Part shown: in pieces, positions 1 through 9,355 of the stretch
Numbering within the stretch: the stretch's first letter is position 1
Layout of the letters: each line of letters starts with the position of its first letter
Assembly: GCF_900100335.1 (NCBI RefSeq)
Contig: NZ_FNFE01000001.1
Location: forward strand, 248,001 to 312,000
Reading direction: 5' to 3'
DNA length: 64,000 nucleotides
From: Natronorubrum texcoconense
GTDB taxonomy: Archaea > Halobacteriota > Halobacteria > Halobacteriales > Natrialbaceae
The notes under the pieces: model-generated
The model's input: the letters and a program-made list of their open reading frames with translations, nothing else
Told to the model about the DNA's origin: nothing
The model's database searches: none
Program-made: the position numbers and the translations under genes

Positions 1-121
1 CGTCCGAATCGTCGCCGGCCATCACGCTCGAGATACCAAGCGCGCTCCCGCCGAGTACCGTTCCCGCAGCGCCGATACCGAGCAAACTCTCGCGTCGTGA
101 AAGTGAATTGAACTTTGTCAT
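1..121 (-). CDS. N-terminus of a Tat-exported protein (partial)
   Basis: Only the first 40 codons lie in the window; the gene runs off the left edge. The ATG is at 121 on the minus strand. The N-terminus has a twin-arginine stretch (SRRESLLG, residues 8-15), a hydrophobic Gly/Ala/Leu-rich core (residues 16-35) and then an Asp-rich sequence. This is the usual form of a haloarchaeal Tat signal peptide. The mature protein is not visible, so its function cannot be given. Confidence 0.7.
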   Translation of the reverse strand, partial: MTKFNSLSRRESLLGIGAAGTVLGGSALGISSVMAGDDSD

Positions 122-675
122 CGTTGGTCTTCTCGACGGACTAATCTCCGTGACCGTCGAGCTCGATCGAGTCTCTTCCCTCCCGAAGTATTGTTACTCG
201 AGGACTATCGTCCCGAACTGATTTACAGCTATCTCTGATTGTATTCGACGAGAAATTGTTGACCAAATTACAACGTATGGAATAGGGTAGAACGCCGATC
301 CCCCTGACGATATCGGGCGGAATTCCCTCACTACCCTCAACCTGATTACACGAGGTGCTTCGAGATATCGAGTTCGGAAAAATCGTTGTCGGTACTGAGC
401 GATCGGGAGCGTGTCAGCCACGGCTCGCGCCCGGAAACGAGCGGCAACCAACGGTCTACGACGGTCGGCGAATCGACTCCGGAGCGATAAAACGTCGGTC
501 GCGTTGTTCGGCTGAGGCCGCGATTCGACGGGTGCGATCGTTTACTGGCCACTGAGTCGAGGGACTGCTCGTCGGCGAGGCCAGGACGGTGCGTAAGCGC
601 ACCGTATCGTTCGAACACGGTCGTTTCTGCTGCATACGATTCGACTACGGGGGGTGATCGCGGTGAGCGAACCGG
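122..675. other. Intergenic region, no supported gene
   Basis: A 550-nt gap between the partial Tat protein and the nif3-like gene. Open frames on both strands are short and have Arg/Ser/Thr-rich, non-haloarchaeal composition, so I accept none. It is somewhat AT-richer near 190-300, which could be the promoter of the leftward partial gene. It also contains the hairpin at 586-605. Confidence 0.6.
586..605. terminator. Perfect 8-bp hairpin downstream of nif3-like gene
   Basis: ACGGTGCG-TAAG-CGCACCGT is a perfect 8-bp stem with a 4-nt loop. It lies about 70 nt past the stop of the leftward gene at 676. It has no T-tract, so a role as transcript end or 3'-stabilising hairpin is inferred from position only. 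Confidence 0.35.
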
Positions 676-1443
676 CTACAGTCCGGTCGGTTCCTCGAAG
701 TAACTCGTCTCGAGGCCCCACCTTTCGACCAGTTCCTGCAGCGCGCGGACGCCGAACGTCTCGGTGGCGTAGTGACCCGCGAGGAAGACGTGGATACCGG
801 CCTCTCGAGCTTCGTGGTAGGCCTTCTGTTTCCCCTCGCCCGTAATCAGCGCGTCCGCGCCGGCCGCTTCGGCTTCGTCCAGCCAGTCGGTGCCGCTGCC
901 GGTGACGATCGCGATCTCCTCGATCTCGTCGGGGCCGAACTCGAGCGCCGGGACGGGTCGACCGCCGGTCTCGAGGCTCGACTGCAGCCGTTCGCGGAGT
1001 TCGTCGACCGTGTAGGACTCGGATGCGGTACCGCGCTGGCCGATGTACTCCGGCCCGAGCTCTCCGAAGGGGGCGCGGTCCTCGAGGTCGAGCACGTCGG
1101 CGACGCCGGCGGCGTTGCCCAGTTCCTGGTGGCCGTCCAGCGGGAGGTGCGAGACGTACAGCGCGAGGTCGTTCGCGATCAGGGGTTCGATCCGGTCGTA
1201 CGTTCGCCCGGTTACCCGGTCGAAGCCGCCCCACGAGAGGCCGTGATGGGTGACGAGCGCGTCAGCGTCGGCCTCGACCGCGCGCTCGAACGTCGCTTGC
1301 ACGCCGTCGACGGCGAAGGCGACGTGTTCGACCTCGCCGGCGTCGGGGCCGACCTGCAGCCCGTTCGCGCTGGCGTCGAGGTCGGCGTAGTCGTCGGTGC
1401 GCAGTTCCTCGTCGAGACGGTCGACGAACGTCGCGAGCTCCAT
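676..1443 (-). CDS. Nif3-like dinuclear metal center protein (DUF34)
   Basis: A 255-aa protein of the Nif3/YbgI family, whose members bind two metal ions; bacterial members act as GTP cyclohydrolase-like hydrolases or have no settled role. Expected ligands are visible: HHG (His66, His67), Asp103 and His105 in HLPLDGH, and AGHYATE (His224, Glu228). Length fits the short, insert-free archaeal form. It lies 156 nt downstream of the oxidase gene in the same direction, so read-through is possible. Family assignment is firm; the substrate is unknown. Confidence 0.88.
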   Translation of the reverse strand: MELATFVDRLDEELRTDDYADLDASANGLQVGPDAGEVEHVAFAVDGVQATFERAVEADADALVTHHGLSWGGFDRVTGRTYDRIEPLIANDLALYVSHLPLDGHQELGNAAGVADVLDLEDRAPFGELGPEYIGQRGTASESYTVDELRERLQSSLETGGRPVPALEFGPDEIEEIAIVTGSGTDWLDEAEAAGADALITGEGKQKAYHEAREAGIHVFLAGHYATETFGVRALQELVERWGLETSYFEEPTGL

Positions 1444-1599
1444 GCCCCGAGGTTGTCCGGCGAGGTCCTTGTATTCGACTGGTTCCGCGTCGAGTCCGTA
1501 TTCGACTGGTTCTACGACGAGTTGGCCGTATCGAGCCGGCGCAGCGAGCGAGCGCGATCGAATCGAGTGAGCGACGACGGCCGCGACGAGAGCCGCTCC

Positions 1600-4050
1600 C
1601 TACATCAGGTAGAACAGCGGGAACAGGAACACCCAGACGATGTCGACGAAGTGCCAGTAGAGCCCGAAGAACTCGACCGGTCGAGTATCCTCGAGATAGG
1701 CGTCGACGCTCGCGATCCGGTAGAGCATGAAGACGGCGATGAGCAGGCCGAGGAGCACGTGCAGGGCGTGTAACCCCGTCGTGACGTAGTAGATCGTGTA
1801 CTCGAGCCCGTACCACCAGTACTCGCCGTCGGCGAACTTCACGTTGTACTCGTACGCTTTGACGCCCATGAACGTCAGTCCGAGCAGCAGTGTCGCGCTC
1901 AGGGCGCCGAGCAGCCCCTGCTTGTGCTGGCGCTCGGCGAAGGCGAGCGCGAGGACGACCGTGAAACTCGAGGTGAGCAGGATGTAGGTGTTGAGCAGGC
2001 CGGGCCAGGCGGCAAACGGCACGGTCACCCAGTTGTTCCAGCCCATGTGCAGGCGCATGAAGATGTACGAACCGATCACGGCGCCGAAGACGACGACGTC
2101 GGACGCCAGGAAGAACCAGACGCCGAGTTTCGTGTTGCCGACGCCCTCGAACGGCCAGCGCTCGGCGATGGCCATCTCGGGGGCATTGAACTCCTCGCGT
2201 CCGTACTCGAAGAGCGTGAACGCGAGAATCGCCACGCCGAGTACGGTGAAAATCGGATACAGCACGGTCGGCTCGGCGGCGGTGCTGGCGTCCTCGAGCC
2301 CGCGCGCCTGGGCGAACTCGAGTACGTACGGCGTCAGCCCCGAGAGCCCGAGGAAGAACACGAACGCCCCGAGTCCGATCCCGAGCGGCCAGATGCTCGC
2401 GTGATCCGCGTGTTCGACCTGACTCGCCTCCTCGGTCACCACGCCGCCGTCGGTCGTCGCCGACGTGTCGTCGACGAACTCGAGTCGGCCGCTGGCGTAG
2501 CTCGGCCGGCCGCTCCAGTTCTCGAGCGGCGGGGGAGAGGGGATCGCCCACTCGGCAGTGCGGGAGAACTCCCACGGGTTGTCAGGCGCATCGGGGCCCG
2601 AGATCCAGCTCTTCGCGAACGTGTAGAACATGATCAGGAACGACGCGCCGAGGACGAACGCCCCGACGGTCGCCAGCTGGTGGTAGAACTGCATCCCCTC
2701 GCCGTAATCGAAGACGCGCCGCGGCGTCTCCCAGGCGAGGAACATCGGGAAGTAGAGCAAATTAAAGCCGATGAAGTAGACCGCGAAGTTGAGCTTCCCG
2801 AGCGTCTCGGAGTACATCTTCCCGGAGAGCTTCGGCCACCAGTAGTAGAGGCCGGCGATCAACGCGGTAACCCCCGAAACCATCACGTAGTGAAAGTGCG
2901 CGACGACCCAGTAGGTGCCGCGGAACTCGTAGTCCAGCACGACCGCGCCGAGGAAGACGCCCGTGATGCCGCCGAGGATAAAGAGGACGAGCGCACCCAG
3001 CGAGAAGAGAAACGGGGTCGTAAACCGGATTCGCCCTTTGATCATCGTGTAGATCAACGCGAAGACCATCAGGTCGAACGGCAGCGAGATCCCGATGGTC
3101 GTCGCCATGAACAGCGTCTTCACCTCGAGGTTGATGGTCGTCAGGAACATGTGGTGCATCCAGACCAGGAAGGACTGAACGGCCACGAGCACCATCGAGA
3201 TGATGACCCACTTTCGGCCGACGAGCCGGCGACCACAGAAGGTCTGAAACGTCTCGAACATGATCCCCAGCGCGGGGAAGAAGACGATGTACACCTCCGG
3301 ATGCCCGAAGAACCAGAACAGGTGCGCCCACAGCAGACTCGAGCCCTGATCGGTCGCCATATACTGCGTGAGGAGGATTCGATCGCTCGCCTGCAACAGG
3401 AGGGCGGCGAGCAGCGCGGCGAACGCGAACAGCATCATCCAGACCGTCAGCAGCCACGACCAGGTAAACAGCGGCATGTTCCAGAGGCCCAGCCCCTCCG
3501 CACGCGACCGATGAATCGTCGTGAGGAAGTTAACGGTCCCGATCGTGATCGAGAAGACGAACAGGATCAGCGCGAGGATCGCCGCGTTACCGCCGGTCGT
3601 CGCCTCCATCGCCGGCGTGTACATCGGGACGTTCAGCGGCGCGTACATCGTCCAGCCGCCCGCGTACGATCGCCCCTGAAAGAACGACAACACGAACAGC
3701 AGCCCCGAAAAGAGGTAGAACCAGTAGCTCAGCGCGTTTAGCCGCGGGAACGCGAGATCCTTCGCCCCGATCTGCAGCGGGACGAAGTAGTTCGCGAACC
3801 CGGTCGCGATCGGGGAAAGGAACCAGAAGACCATCAGCAATCCGTGAGTCGAGACGGACTGATTGTACTCGCTTCCGGTCAGCAGCCCCGTTCCGCCCGG
3901 CGCCCACAGGTGGATGCGGAATATCAGTGCGAGAACGCCGCCCAGCAGGAGGAAAAACAGGGATGTCGCCAGATAGAGGAGGCCGACGTCCTTGTGATTC
4001 GTCGTGACGAACCAGCGCTTGACGGACGTCATCGGGGGCAGGTCGCTCAT
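1600..4050 (-). CDS. Cytochrome c oxidase subunit I + III fusion
   Basis: An 816-aa haem-copper oxidase. Residues 1 to about 560 are subunit I: His69 and His387 (low-spin haem), His250/Tyr254 in GHPEVY (cross-linked His-Tyr, CuB), His299-His300 (CuB), and His385 in AHFHY (high-spin haem). Asp98 and Glu252 match the D-channel of A1-type oxidases. From about residue 626 the chain is a subunit III domain ending in GLYWHFVDIVWVFLFP. The start at 4050 is chosen because GAGGGGTG sits just upstream and MSDLPPMTSVKRWF matches normal N-termini; the frame is open further upstream to 4209. It is a membrane proton-pumping terminal oxidase. No subunit II gene is in the window. Confidence 0.93.
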   Translation of the reverse strand: MSDLPPMTSVKRWFVTTNHKDVGLLYLATSLFFLLLGGVLALIFRIHLWAPGGTGLLTGSEYNQSVSTHGLLMVFWFLSPIATGFANYFVPLQIGAKDLAFPRLNALSYWFYLFSGLLFVLSFFQGRSYAGGWTMYAPLNVPMYTPAMEATTGGNAAILALILFVFSITIGTVNFLTTIHRSRAEGLGLWNMPLFTWSWLLTVWMMLFAFAALLAALLLQASDRILLTQYMATDQGSSLLWAHLFWFFGHPEVYIVFFPALGIMFETFQTFCGRRLVGRKWVIISMVLVAVQSFLVWMHHMFLTTINLEVKTLFMATTIGISLPFDLMVFALIYTMIKGRIRFTTPFLFSLGALVLFILGGITGVFLGAVVLDYEFRGTYWVVAHFHYVMVSGVTALIAGLYYWWPKLSGKMYSETLGKLNFAVYFIGFNLLYFPMFLAWETPRRVFDYGEGMQFYHQLATVGAFVLGASFLIMFYTFAKSWISGPDAPDNPWEFSRTAEWAIPSPPPLENWSGRPSYASGRLEFVDDTSATTDGGVVTEEASQVEHADHASIWPLGIGLGAFVFFLGLSGLTPYVLEFAQARGLEDASTAAEPTVLYPIFTVLGVAILAFTLFEYGREEFNAPEMAIAERWPFEGVGNTKLGVWFFLASDVVVFGAVIGSYIFMRLHMGWNNWVTVPFAAWPGLLNTYILLTSSFTVVLALAFAERQHKQGLLGALSATLLLGLTFMGVKAYEYNVKFADGEYWWYGLEYTIYYVTTGLHALHVLLGLLIAVFMLYRIASVDAYLEDTRPVEFFGLYWHFVDIVWVFLFPLFYLM

Positions 4051-4320
4051 CGGGACACCCCTCGAGCAAGCCCGCTCGATTCTTCGGTCCGGTCTCCGCG
4101 ACGTTCGCTGTGTGATCGGCGCGACCGTCGTCGCTGAACGCTTCGATGCGGCAGCCACCTCGGGGACCGACGAACCAGGAAGCCCATAGTCGAAACGTTC
4201 CACACCCAAGCCCCGTATGAATGTGTGTGACGCATGTGCAAGGACACGGTCGCAGGGGACGAGGTCCCTTCAACTTCCTCGAGGCGACGATTTACCGTCC
4301 TGCGCGCAGATACAGACGAT

Positions 4321-5238
4321 ATGTCACGCGAAACGGTTTCCCACGAGGACGGCGCGATCTACGAGTTCACGCCCGATCTCGAGGCGCTCGCTACGGTCGA
4401 CTCGGGCGCTGAACTGACGATCGAAACGAGAGATAGCTTGGACGGCGCGGTGCAGACCGAATCGGACGTGATCGAGTCGGTCCCGGAGGAGGTCAACGCT
4501 GCAACGGGACCGATCGCACTCGAGGGTGCCCAACCCGGCGACGTGCTCCGCGTCGAGATCGAGGAGATCCGAATCGCCGAGGAACACGGCCGCGTGATCA
4601 CCATCGACGGCTTCGGCCTGCTCGACGGCGACGCGGATATCGAGGCCCCGCGGACGCGGATGACACCGGTTTCGGCGGACGGCGAGACGCTCGCGTTCGA
4701 CGACCTCGAGGTCCCGATCGACCCCGTCATCGGCACGATCGGCGTCGCACCCGAGTCGGAGTCGTATACGACGCTCGTGCCTCACGACCACGGCGGCAAC
4801 CTCGATACGACCGATATGACGGCGGGTAGCATCGCCTACTTCCCCGTCTTTCAGGAGGGCGCGATGCTCGCGATGGGCGACTGCAAGGCCGCGATGGCCG
4901 ACGGCGAGATGTGCGGCACCGGCGCCGAAATCGCCACGGAGATCGACGTCACGCTCGAGGTGATCGACGGCGACGCGGTCGATATCGACCTCGAGCGCCC
5001 GCTGGTCGAGACGGACGACGCCTGGAAGACCATCGCGAGCGCCGAGACGCTCGAGGCGGCCTGCGAACTCGCGAACCGGGACGCGATCGAGTTGCTCGCT
5101 GCGGAACACGGTTTCGACACGACCGACGCCTACCTGTTCTCGAGTCTGGTGGGTGGTCTCGAGATCAGTCAGGTGGTTGACCCGCTGGTGACGGTGCGAA
5201 ACGCGGTGCCGAAGGCGCACCTGTCGTCGCCGTTCTAA
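4321..5238 (+). CDS. Acetamidase/formamidase family protein
   Basis: A 305-aa protein of the acetamidase/formamidase fold, hydrolysing short amides to ammonia and the acid. Family-type segments are visible: VPHDHGGNLDT around residue 155, GDCKAAMADGE and CGTGAEIA near 185-200, and a C-terminal SSLVGGLEISQVVDP stretch. The start at 4321 is an ATG whose protein begins MSRETVSHEDG; the frame is open a further 87 nt upstream. It is divergent from the oxidase gene with a 270-nt shared upstream region. The exact amide is unknown. Confidence 0.85.
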   Translation: MSRETVSHEDGAIYEFTPDLEALATVDSGAELTIETRDSLDGAVQTESDVIESVPEEVNAATGPIALEGAQPGDVLRVEIEEIRIAEEHGRVITIDGFGLLDGDADIEAPRTRMTPVSADGETLAFDDLEVPIDPVIGTIGVAPESESYTTLVPHDHGGNLDTTDMTAGSIAYFPVFQEGAMLAMGDCKAAMADGEMCGTGAEIATEIDVTLEVIDGDAVDIDLERPLVETDDAWKTIASAETLEAACELANRDAIELLAAEHGFDTTDAYLFSSLVGGLEISQVVDPLVTVRNAVPKAHLSSPF

Positions 5239-5374
5239 CCGCCTCGTATCTGTCTCTTGGGCGATCGGTACGTTTTCAATGCCGCTTCGAAATCGTCGCC
5301 GGAACATCCGTGACGAGCCCGTGTTCCGACGCGAATAACACAACAATTACCCTATCTCGCTGTCAGGTTGGCGT

Positions 5375-6223
5375 ATGGATTCGATCGGTGTCTCGTTCGA
5401 CGTCTCGTTCGATCCGACGTTCGTCTATCTTCTGCTCGTGTTGTTCGGAGCTGCGTCCCTCTATCAGGCGTTCAAGGCGTTCAGGCGGTACAGATCGATC
5501 CGCGGTGCAGCGGCGACCCTCGATCGTGAACGAGCCAGCGGGGATGCGACGATCGTCTCCGGACCGGTCTCGGTCCTCGAGTCGGCGACGCCCGAACGCG
5601 AACCGCCCGAAGCGGTGTCCGCCGTCGACCACCGGTCGGCGCTGTTCGCGTGGCGGATCCGTCGTCACTCGAGTTCGCCCGGCCGTCGCGGTTCGTCCAC
5701 GACCGAGACCGCCGAGGGCGGACTGGCTGTCGGCGAGTTCGATGTCCGACACGAGGGGCGATACGTCCGGTTCGACGAGGACGCACTCGCGCCTGAATCG
5801 GAGGGCCCGAACAAGCCGTACGACCCGTTTGATGATCCAGCCCTCGATCTGGGTGATCCGACGGCCGACGTTCGACTCGGCGAACCGGATCCGGTGACGA
5901 AGGCCCTCGAGCGACTGCGGTTGATCGGCGATCGCGGGCTCTTCGGCGATCCGGAACTCGGATTCAGCGTCGGCGGGAACTCGGTAACGCCCGATCGATA
6001 CCAGGCGTTCGTCGTCGGAAACGGCGACGAACTCTCGATCGAGGGGACCGTCCGGGAGACGCGAGACGGTCCCGTGCTGGAACCCGCTACCGAAACGACG
6101 CCGACCGTGGTGGCCAGCGAGCTCGGCGAACGCGGCTCGAAATATCGATCGACGGCGATTCGTCACGCCGTTCACGCGGTCGTATTGATCGCACTCGGAC
6201 TGTGGCTCCCGTCGCTGTTTTGA
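5375..6223 (+). CDS. Membrane protein with GIDE-like architecture
   Basis: A 282-aa protein with one N-terminal transmembrane segment (about residues 13-32), a long soluble middle and a C-terminal transmembrane segment (about 262-281). The arrangement, and the stretch GPVSVLESATP followed by a segment predicting a SAL.AWRI core, resemble the GIDE/BAM domain of MUL1-type proteins, which in eukaryotes precedes a RING domain. No RING is present here. The resemblance is by eye and the function is unknown. The next gene, at 6322, runs in the same direction. Confidence 0.55.
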   Translation: MDSIGVSFDVSFDPTFVYLLLVLFGAASLYQAFKAFRRYRSIRGAAATLDRERASGDATIVSGPVSVLESATPEREPPEAVSAVDHRSALFAWRIRRHSSSPGRRGSSTTETAEGGLAVGEFDVRHEGRYVRFDEDALAPESEGPNKPYDPFDDPALDLGDPTADVRLGEPDPVTKALERLRLIGDRGLFGDPELGFSVGGNSVTPDRYQAFVVGNGDELSIEGTVRETRDGPVLEPATETTPTVVASELGERGSKYRSTAIRHAVHAVVLIALGLWLPSLF

Positions 6224-6321
6224 GCCCTTTCCGCCGTACGGCATCTCCGCCTGTTCTTCCTTTCGGTCACGACAGGTCCTCGATCGGTAGCATTAATTGA
6301 CATCTCGAGCGAGTCGAACGC

Positions 6322-7008
6322 GTGTCCTCCTCGACCGACAGACGAGCCGATCGCGACGCCGTCGTCGCCGTCGTCCGACGATATCACCGCGTCGAACGAC
6401 TCTGTAGCATTGCCGCTGCTGTGGCCGTCGCACTCGTCGCCTTCGTTGCGATCGTTTCGCTTCCGTTCCTCGTCGGCCTCCTCGCCGCGATCGGTCTCCT
6501 TGTGCTTGCCCGTGTACCGGTTCTTTCCCGAACGACGACGACGCGAGTGGTCACCGACGCGGATATCGACGCTGTCGTCGCTGATTTCGACGGTGCCACG
6601 CCACCAATGCTCGCCTTCCAGTGGGGGCTCGCCGACGACGTTCGCCCGACTGCAGACGGCGGCGTCTACGACTTCTCGTACGCCTTCGGCTTGCAGTCTG
6701 CGACGGTGACGGTGGAGAGCGCCCTCCGCTCGTCCGATTCGCCCGGCACGGACGACTCGAACGGGGACGATAGCGCCTCGACGCTCGAAATCACGACGAC
6801 CGCGAACGACCGTTCGTGGGGGACGTACACGATCACGATTCGAGACCGTGGCGACGAGACGTCCGTCGAAATCGAGGGCGAACCGAACAGGCGGTTCGGG
6901 CTGCGCTATCTCGTACAGGGCGGGCTCACCAACCGGTACTACGCCGACGTGCTCGCTGCACAGGGATACACCACCGTCGAACGGGAGACGTCGCTGTCGC
7001 TGTTTTGA
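6322..7008 (+). CDS. Conserved membrane protein, unknown function
   Basis: A 228-aa protein starting with GTG at 6322. A TTAATTGA box lies about 29 nt upstream, which would fit a leaderless transcript. Two hydrophobic segments (about residues 30-70) form a hairpin; the rest is an acidic soluble domain with a low-complexity Ser/Asp loop around 135-150. It ends with the same ...SLF-type tail as the protein encoded upstream. No family recognised. Confidence 0.7.
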   Translation: MSSSTDRRADRDAVVAVVRRYHRVERLCSIAAAVAVALVAFVAIVSLPFLVGLLAAIGLLVLARVPVLSRTTTTRVVTDADIDAVVADFDGATPPMLAFQWGLADDVRPTADGGVYDFSYAFGLQSATVTVESALRSSDSPGTDDSNGDDSASTLEITTTANDRSWGTYTITIRDRGDETSVEIEGEPNRRFGLRYLVQGGLTNRYYADVLAAQGYTTVERETSLSLF

Positions 7009-7074
7009 GGCGCCGACACTCGAGAACGGGTGTGCCCATCGCTTTAGCGATGGTTGGGAACTACCGACGGCGAC

Positions 7075-7932
7075 TCACTCACCGGTAGCGGCCGCCTTCG
7101 AGAAGACGAACTCTCGAACCAGTTTTCCGGCGAGCGACGCGGCCTGGCCGTCGTCGCGGTCGTTGACCTCCACGACGTCGAACCCGCCCGCGTGGGGAGC
7201 CACTTCGCGGACGATATCGCGTATCTCGCGCGGCTCGAGCCCGAACGGCTCCGTCGTTCCCGTCCCCGGCGCATAGGCGGGGTCGGCGGCGTCGATATCG
7301 ACGCTGAGGTAGACGTCACGGTCCTCGAGTCTGTCGCCGAACGACCGGTCCGCGACGTCCTCCGGCGGGACGACGGTCACGTCGTCCTCGCTCGCACGGT
7401 CCCACTCCGCCTCGCTGCCCGTTCGGATCCCGAGGAGGACGATTTCCTCGACGGACTCGACTTCGAGGATTCGCCGCATCACGGCGGCGTGGGACAGTTC
7501 GTTCCCGTCGTACGCCTCGTAGAGGTCGAGGTGGGCGTCGAGACAGACCACAACCTCAGGTTCGACCGCGCGGACGCCCGCGAGCGAGACGGTGTGTTCG
7601 CCGCCCAACAGCAATGGGACGGCGTCGTCCCAGACGATATCGCGCAGGGTTCCCTCGAGGTACTCGAGATACGCTTCGGCATCGTCCCAGGCGCGAACGT
7701 CGCCGCGGTCTTCGACGCCGAGGTCGGAAAAGTGCTGGTCCGTCCGGTGGTCGTAGTCGTCGAACGGCTCCGCAAAAGTCCGAATGCGTCGGGGACCGAA
7801 CCGGGTCCCCGGCTGAAAGGTCGTCGAGACGTCCAGGGGCGCACCGACGACCACGAAGTTCGCGCCAACACGGTCGGGTTCTCGCCCTCGCGCGTCGGAA
7901 TCCTCGCGTCCGTCGGTCGCCCCGGGAAACAT
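7075..7932 (-). CDS. speB: Agmatinase/ureohydrolase family protein
   Basis: A 285-aa ureohydrolase. The binuclear manganese ligands are all present: GGEHT (His113), DAHLD (Asp132, His134, Asp136) and SVDIDAADP (Asp212, Asp214). The family removes urea from agmatine to give putrescine. The gene overlaps the eIF5A stop codon by one base (TGATG), so the two are translated from one message. Work on Haloferax volcanii has linked this enzyme family to eIF5A modification using agmatine as the aminobutyl source; the pairing here fits that role. Confidence 0.9.
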   Translation of the reverse strand: MFPGATDGREDSDARGREPDRVGANFVVVGAPLDVSTTFQPGTRFGPRRIRTFAEPFDDYDHRTDQHFSDLGVEDRGDVRAWDDAEAYLEYLEGTLRDIVWDDAVPLLLGGEHTVSLAGVRAVEPEVVVCLDAHLDLYEAYDGNELSHAAVMRRILEVESVEEIVLLGIRTGSEAEWDRASEDDVTVVPPEDVADRSFGDRLEDRDVYLSVDIDAADPAYAPGTGTTEPFGLEPREIRDIVREVAPHAGGFDVVEVNDRDDGQAASLAGKLVREFVFSKAAATGE

Positions 7933-8306
7933 CAGACGATCTTTCGCTGGTCTTCCATCTCGAGGTACTCGATGTTCTCGTCGGGGGAGACGTCGACGTC
8001 CTCGGGGATGCGCATCGTGAGCGTTTCGTACGTCTCGAGGTCCATGACCTGCATGTCGTCGCCGTCGACGGAGACGACCTGTCCGTTCTTCCGTTCGATG
8101 ATCGGGACCCAGATCTTCGCGTCGACGGGCTGGGAGAGCGAGCGCTTCTTGCCGTCGAAGACGCCTGCGGCTTCGACTCGAGCCTTCGCACTGCCGTGTT
8201 TACCCGGCTTGGCGGTCGAGTAGGCGTTGATTTTGCAGGCTGCGTCGTCGATCATGACGTAACTTCCTTCCTGGAGTTCGCGAACTTCGGTCTGCTGTTT
8301 CGCCAT
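7932..8306 (-). CDS. eif5A: Translation initiation factor 5A
   Basis: A 124-aa eIF5A, which helps the ribosome pass poorly reacting sequences such as polyproline. The hypusination loop [12 protein letters not shown] carries Lys36 as the modified residue, followed by the OB-fold domain. Length is typical for archaea. It is the first gene of a two-gene operon with the agmatinase. A TTTATG box at 8331-8336 on the minus strand lies 25 nt before the ATG, so the transcript is probably leaderless. Confidence 0.97.
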   Translation of the reverse strand: MAKQQTEVRELQEGSYVMIDDAACKINAYSTAKPGKHGSAKARVEAAGVFDGKKRSLSQPVDAKIWVPIIERKNGQVVSVDGDDMQVMDLETYETLTMRIPEDVDVSPDENIEYLEMEDQRKIV

Positions 8307-8330
8307 ATCCCGGCGTAATCAACCGACGGC

Positions 8331-8336
8331 CATAAA
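8331..8336 (-). promoter_or_regulatory. TATA-like box of eIF5A-agmatinase operon
   Basis: On the minus strand GGTTTATGG lies about 25 nt before the eIF5A start codon, preceded by a purine-rich AAAC. This spacing fits an archaeal TATA box of a leaderless mRNA. Inferred from position and base composition. Confidence 0.5.
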
Positions 8337-8504
8337 CCGTTTGGAATGGACGCTGGGCCGACTTCAGTGTGCTAACACGTCCGAACCGTCCGGTGCGGCC
8401 GGTGTACTGGGGGTAGATCTTCGGGGACAGCACCGAGTGGAACCGTTTGCAGCCAGTGGCTCTCGAGCGAAATCTCTACTAACCGGCCGACGAAGGCACG
8501 ACTG

Positions 8505-9152
8505 ATGCCAGGCAGCCTCGTCGCCGTCCTCGGTGTCGTCGCCGCGTTCCTCTCCGGTCTCAGCATCGCCATGGTCGTTCGACACCGCAGGCGTCGCCAC
8601 GCCCGGTCCGAACTCGCGGACGCCCTCGACGACCGACTGGCCGAGGCGTTGGGTCCGGGAACCGGCTCCCACCTCGAGCGCTCGCCGGCCGTCCGCCGAA
8701 TCGCCGTCGTCGATGCGGATGCCGAGAGTCGCAGCGGGCCGGCGGGCGAAGGTGACGGATCGGCGGGCGAAGGTGGCGGGTCGACGGACGAGGACGATCG
8801 AGCGATGCTCGTCCCGATCGTTCGCGTCGACCTCGAGACCACCGACGCGCCGGGGATGAAGATCATCTTGGAGTACGTCGCAGACGTGCTCGAGGCGATC
8901 CACCCCGAACTCGAAGCGCGCGACGAACGCGTCCACCGCTACGACGTCGAGTTCACCTTCGGTCCCGGCGGGTTGATCGTCGCGGGAGAGTGTCGCCGCG
9001 TCTCCGTCGCGCCGGAACTGGCCGCTCGACTGCTCGAAGACGAGCGCTACGGCGCGTTCGAACTCCGACGCGACGTCGAGCGTGCCGACCGAGACGACGA
9101 CAGTCCGACCGCCCTGTGGGACGACTGTCGGTCGTCGGCCGACCGTCACTGA
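8505..9152 (+). CDS. Membrane-anchored protein of unknown function
   Basis: A 215-aa protein with one N-terminal transmembrane segment (about residues 4-24) followed by an Arg/His-rich stop-transfer (RHRRRRHAR). A Gly/Ser/Asp linker with a short imperfect repeat (PAGEGDGSAGEGGGS) spans about 79-97. It is followed by a soluble acidic alpha/beta domain. I do not recognise the family. It is divergent from eIF5A across about 200 nt. Confidence 0.7.
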   Translation: MPGSLVAVLGVVAAFLSGLSIAMVVRHRRRRHARSELADALDDRLAEALGPGTGSHLERSPAVRRIAVVDADAESRSGPAGEGDGSAGEGGGSTDEDDRAMLVPIVRVDLETTDAPGMKIILEYVADVLEAIHPELEARDERVHRYDVEFTFGPGGLIVAGECRRVSVAPELAARLLEDERYGAFELRRDVERADRDDDSPTALWDDCRSSADRH

Positions 9153-9355
9153 CTGGGGGTGTTTGCGACGAATACTACTACTCGGTCGACCCGCTACGAC
9201 TGCGTCTCCATCGGTCGGCGACGGATGCAAACCCGAACCACGAGGTATGTCAAGAGTTAACACACCCCGGCGCGTAACGGTTGTGAGTGTTCTTCGGCGT
9301 CGGCGGTGAGACACCTGTCTCCCGGAGCGACGAACGCTCGGAAAGTGGTCCACAG

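Noticed and set aside
1924-3741. 605-codon open frame antisense to the oxidase gene
   Set aside because: It lies opposite a certain gene, and its composition (Arg/Glu/His/Gln-rich, no fold-like hydrophobic pattern) is that of a GC-rich shadow frame.
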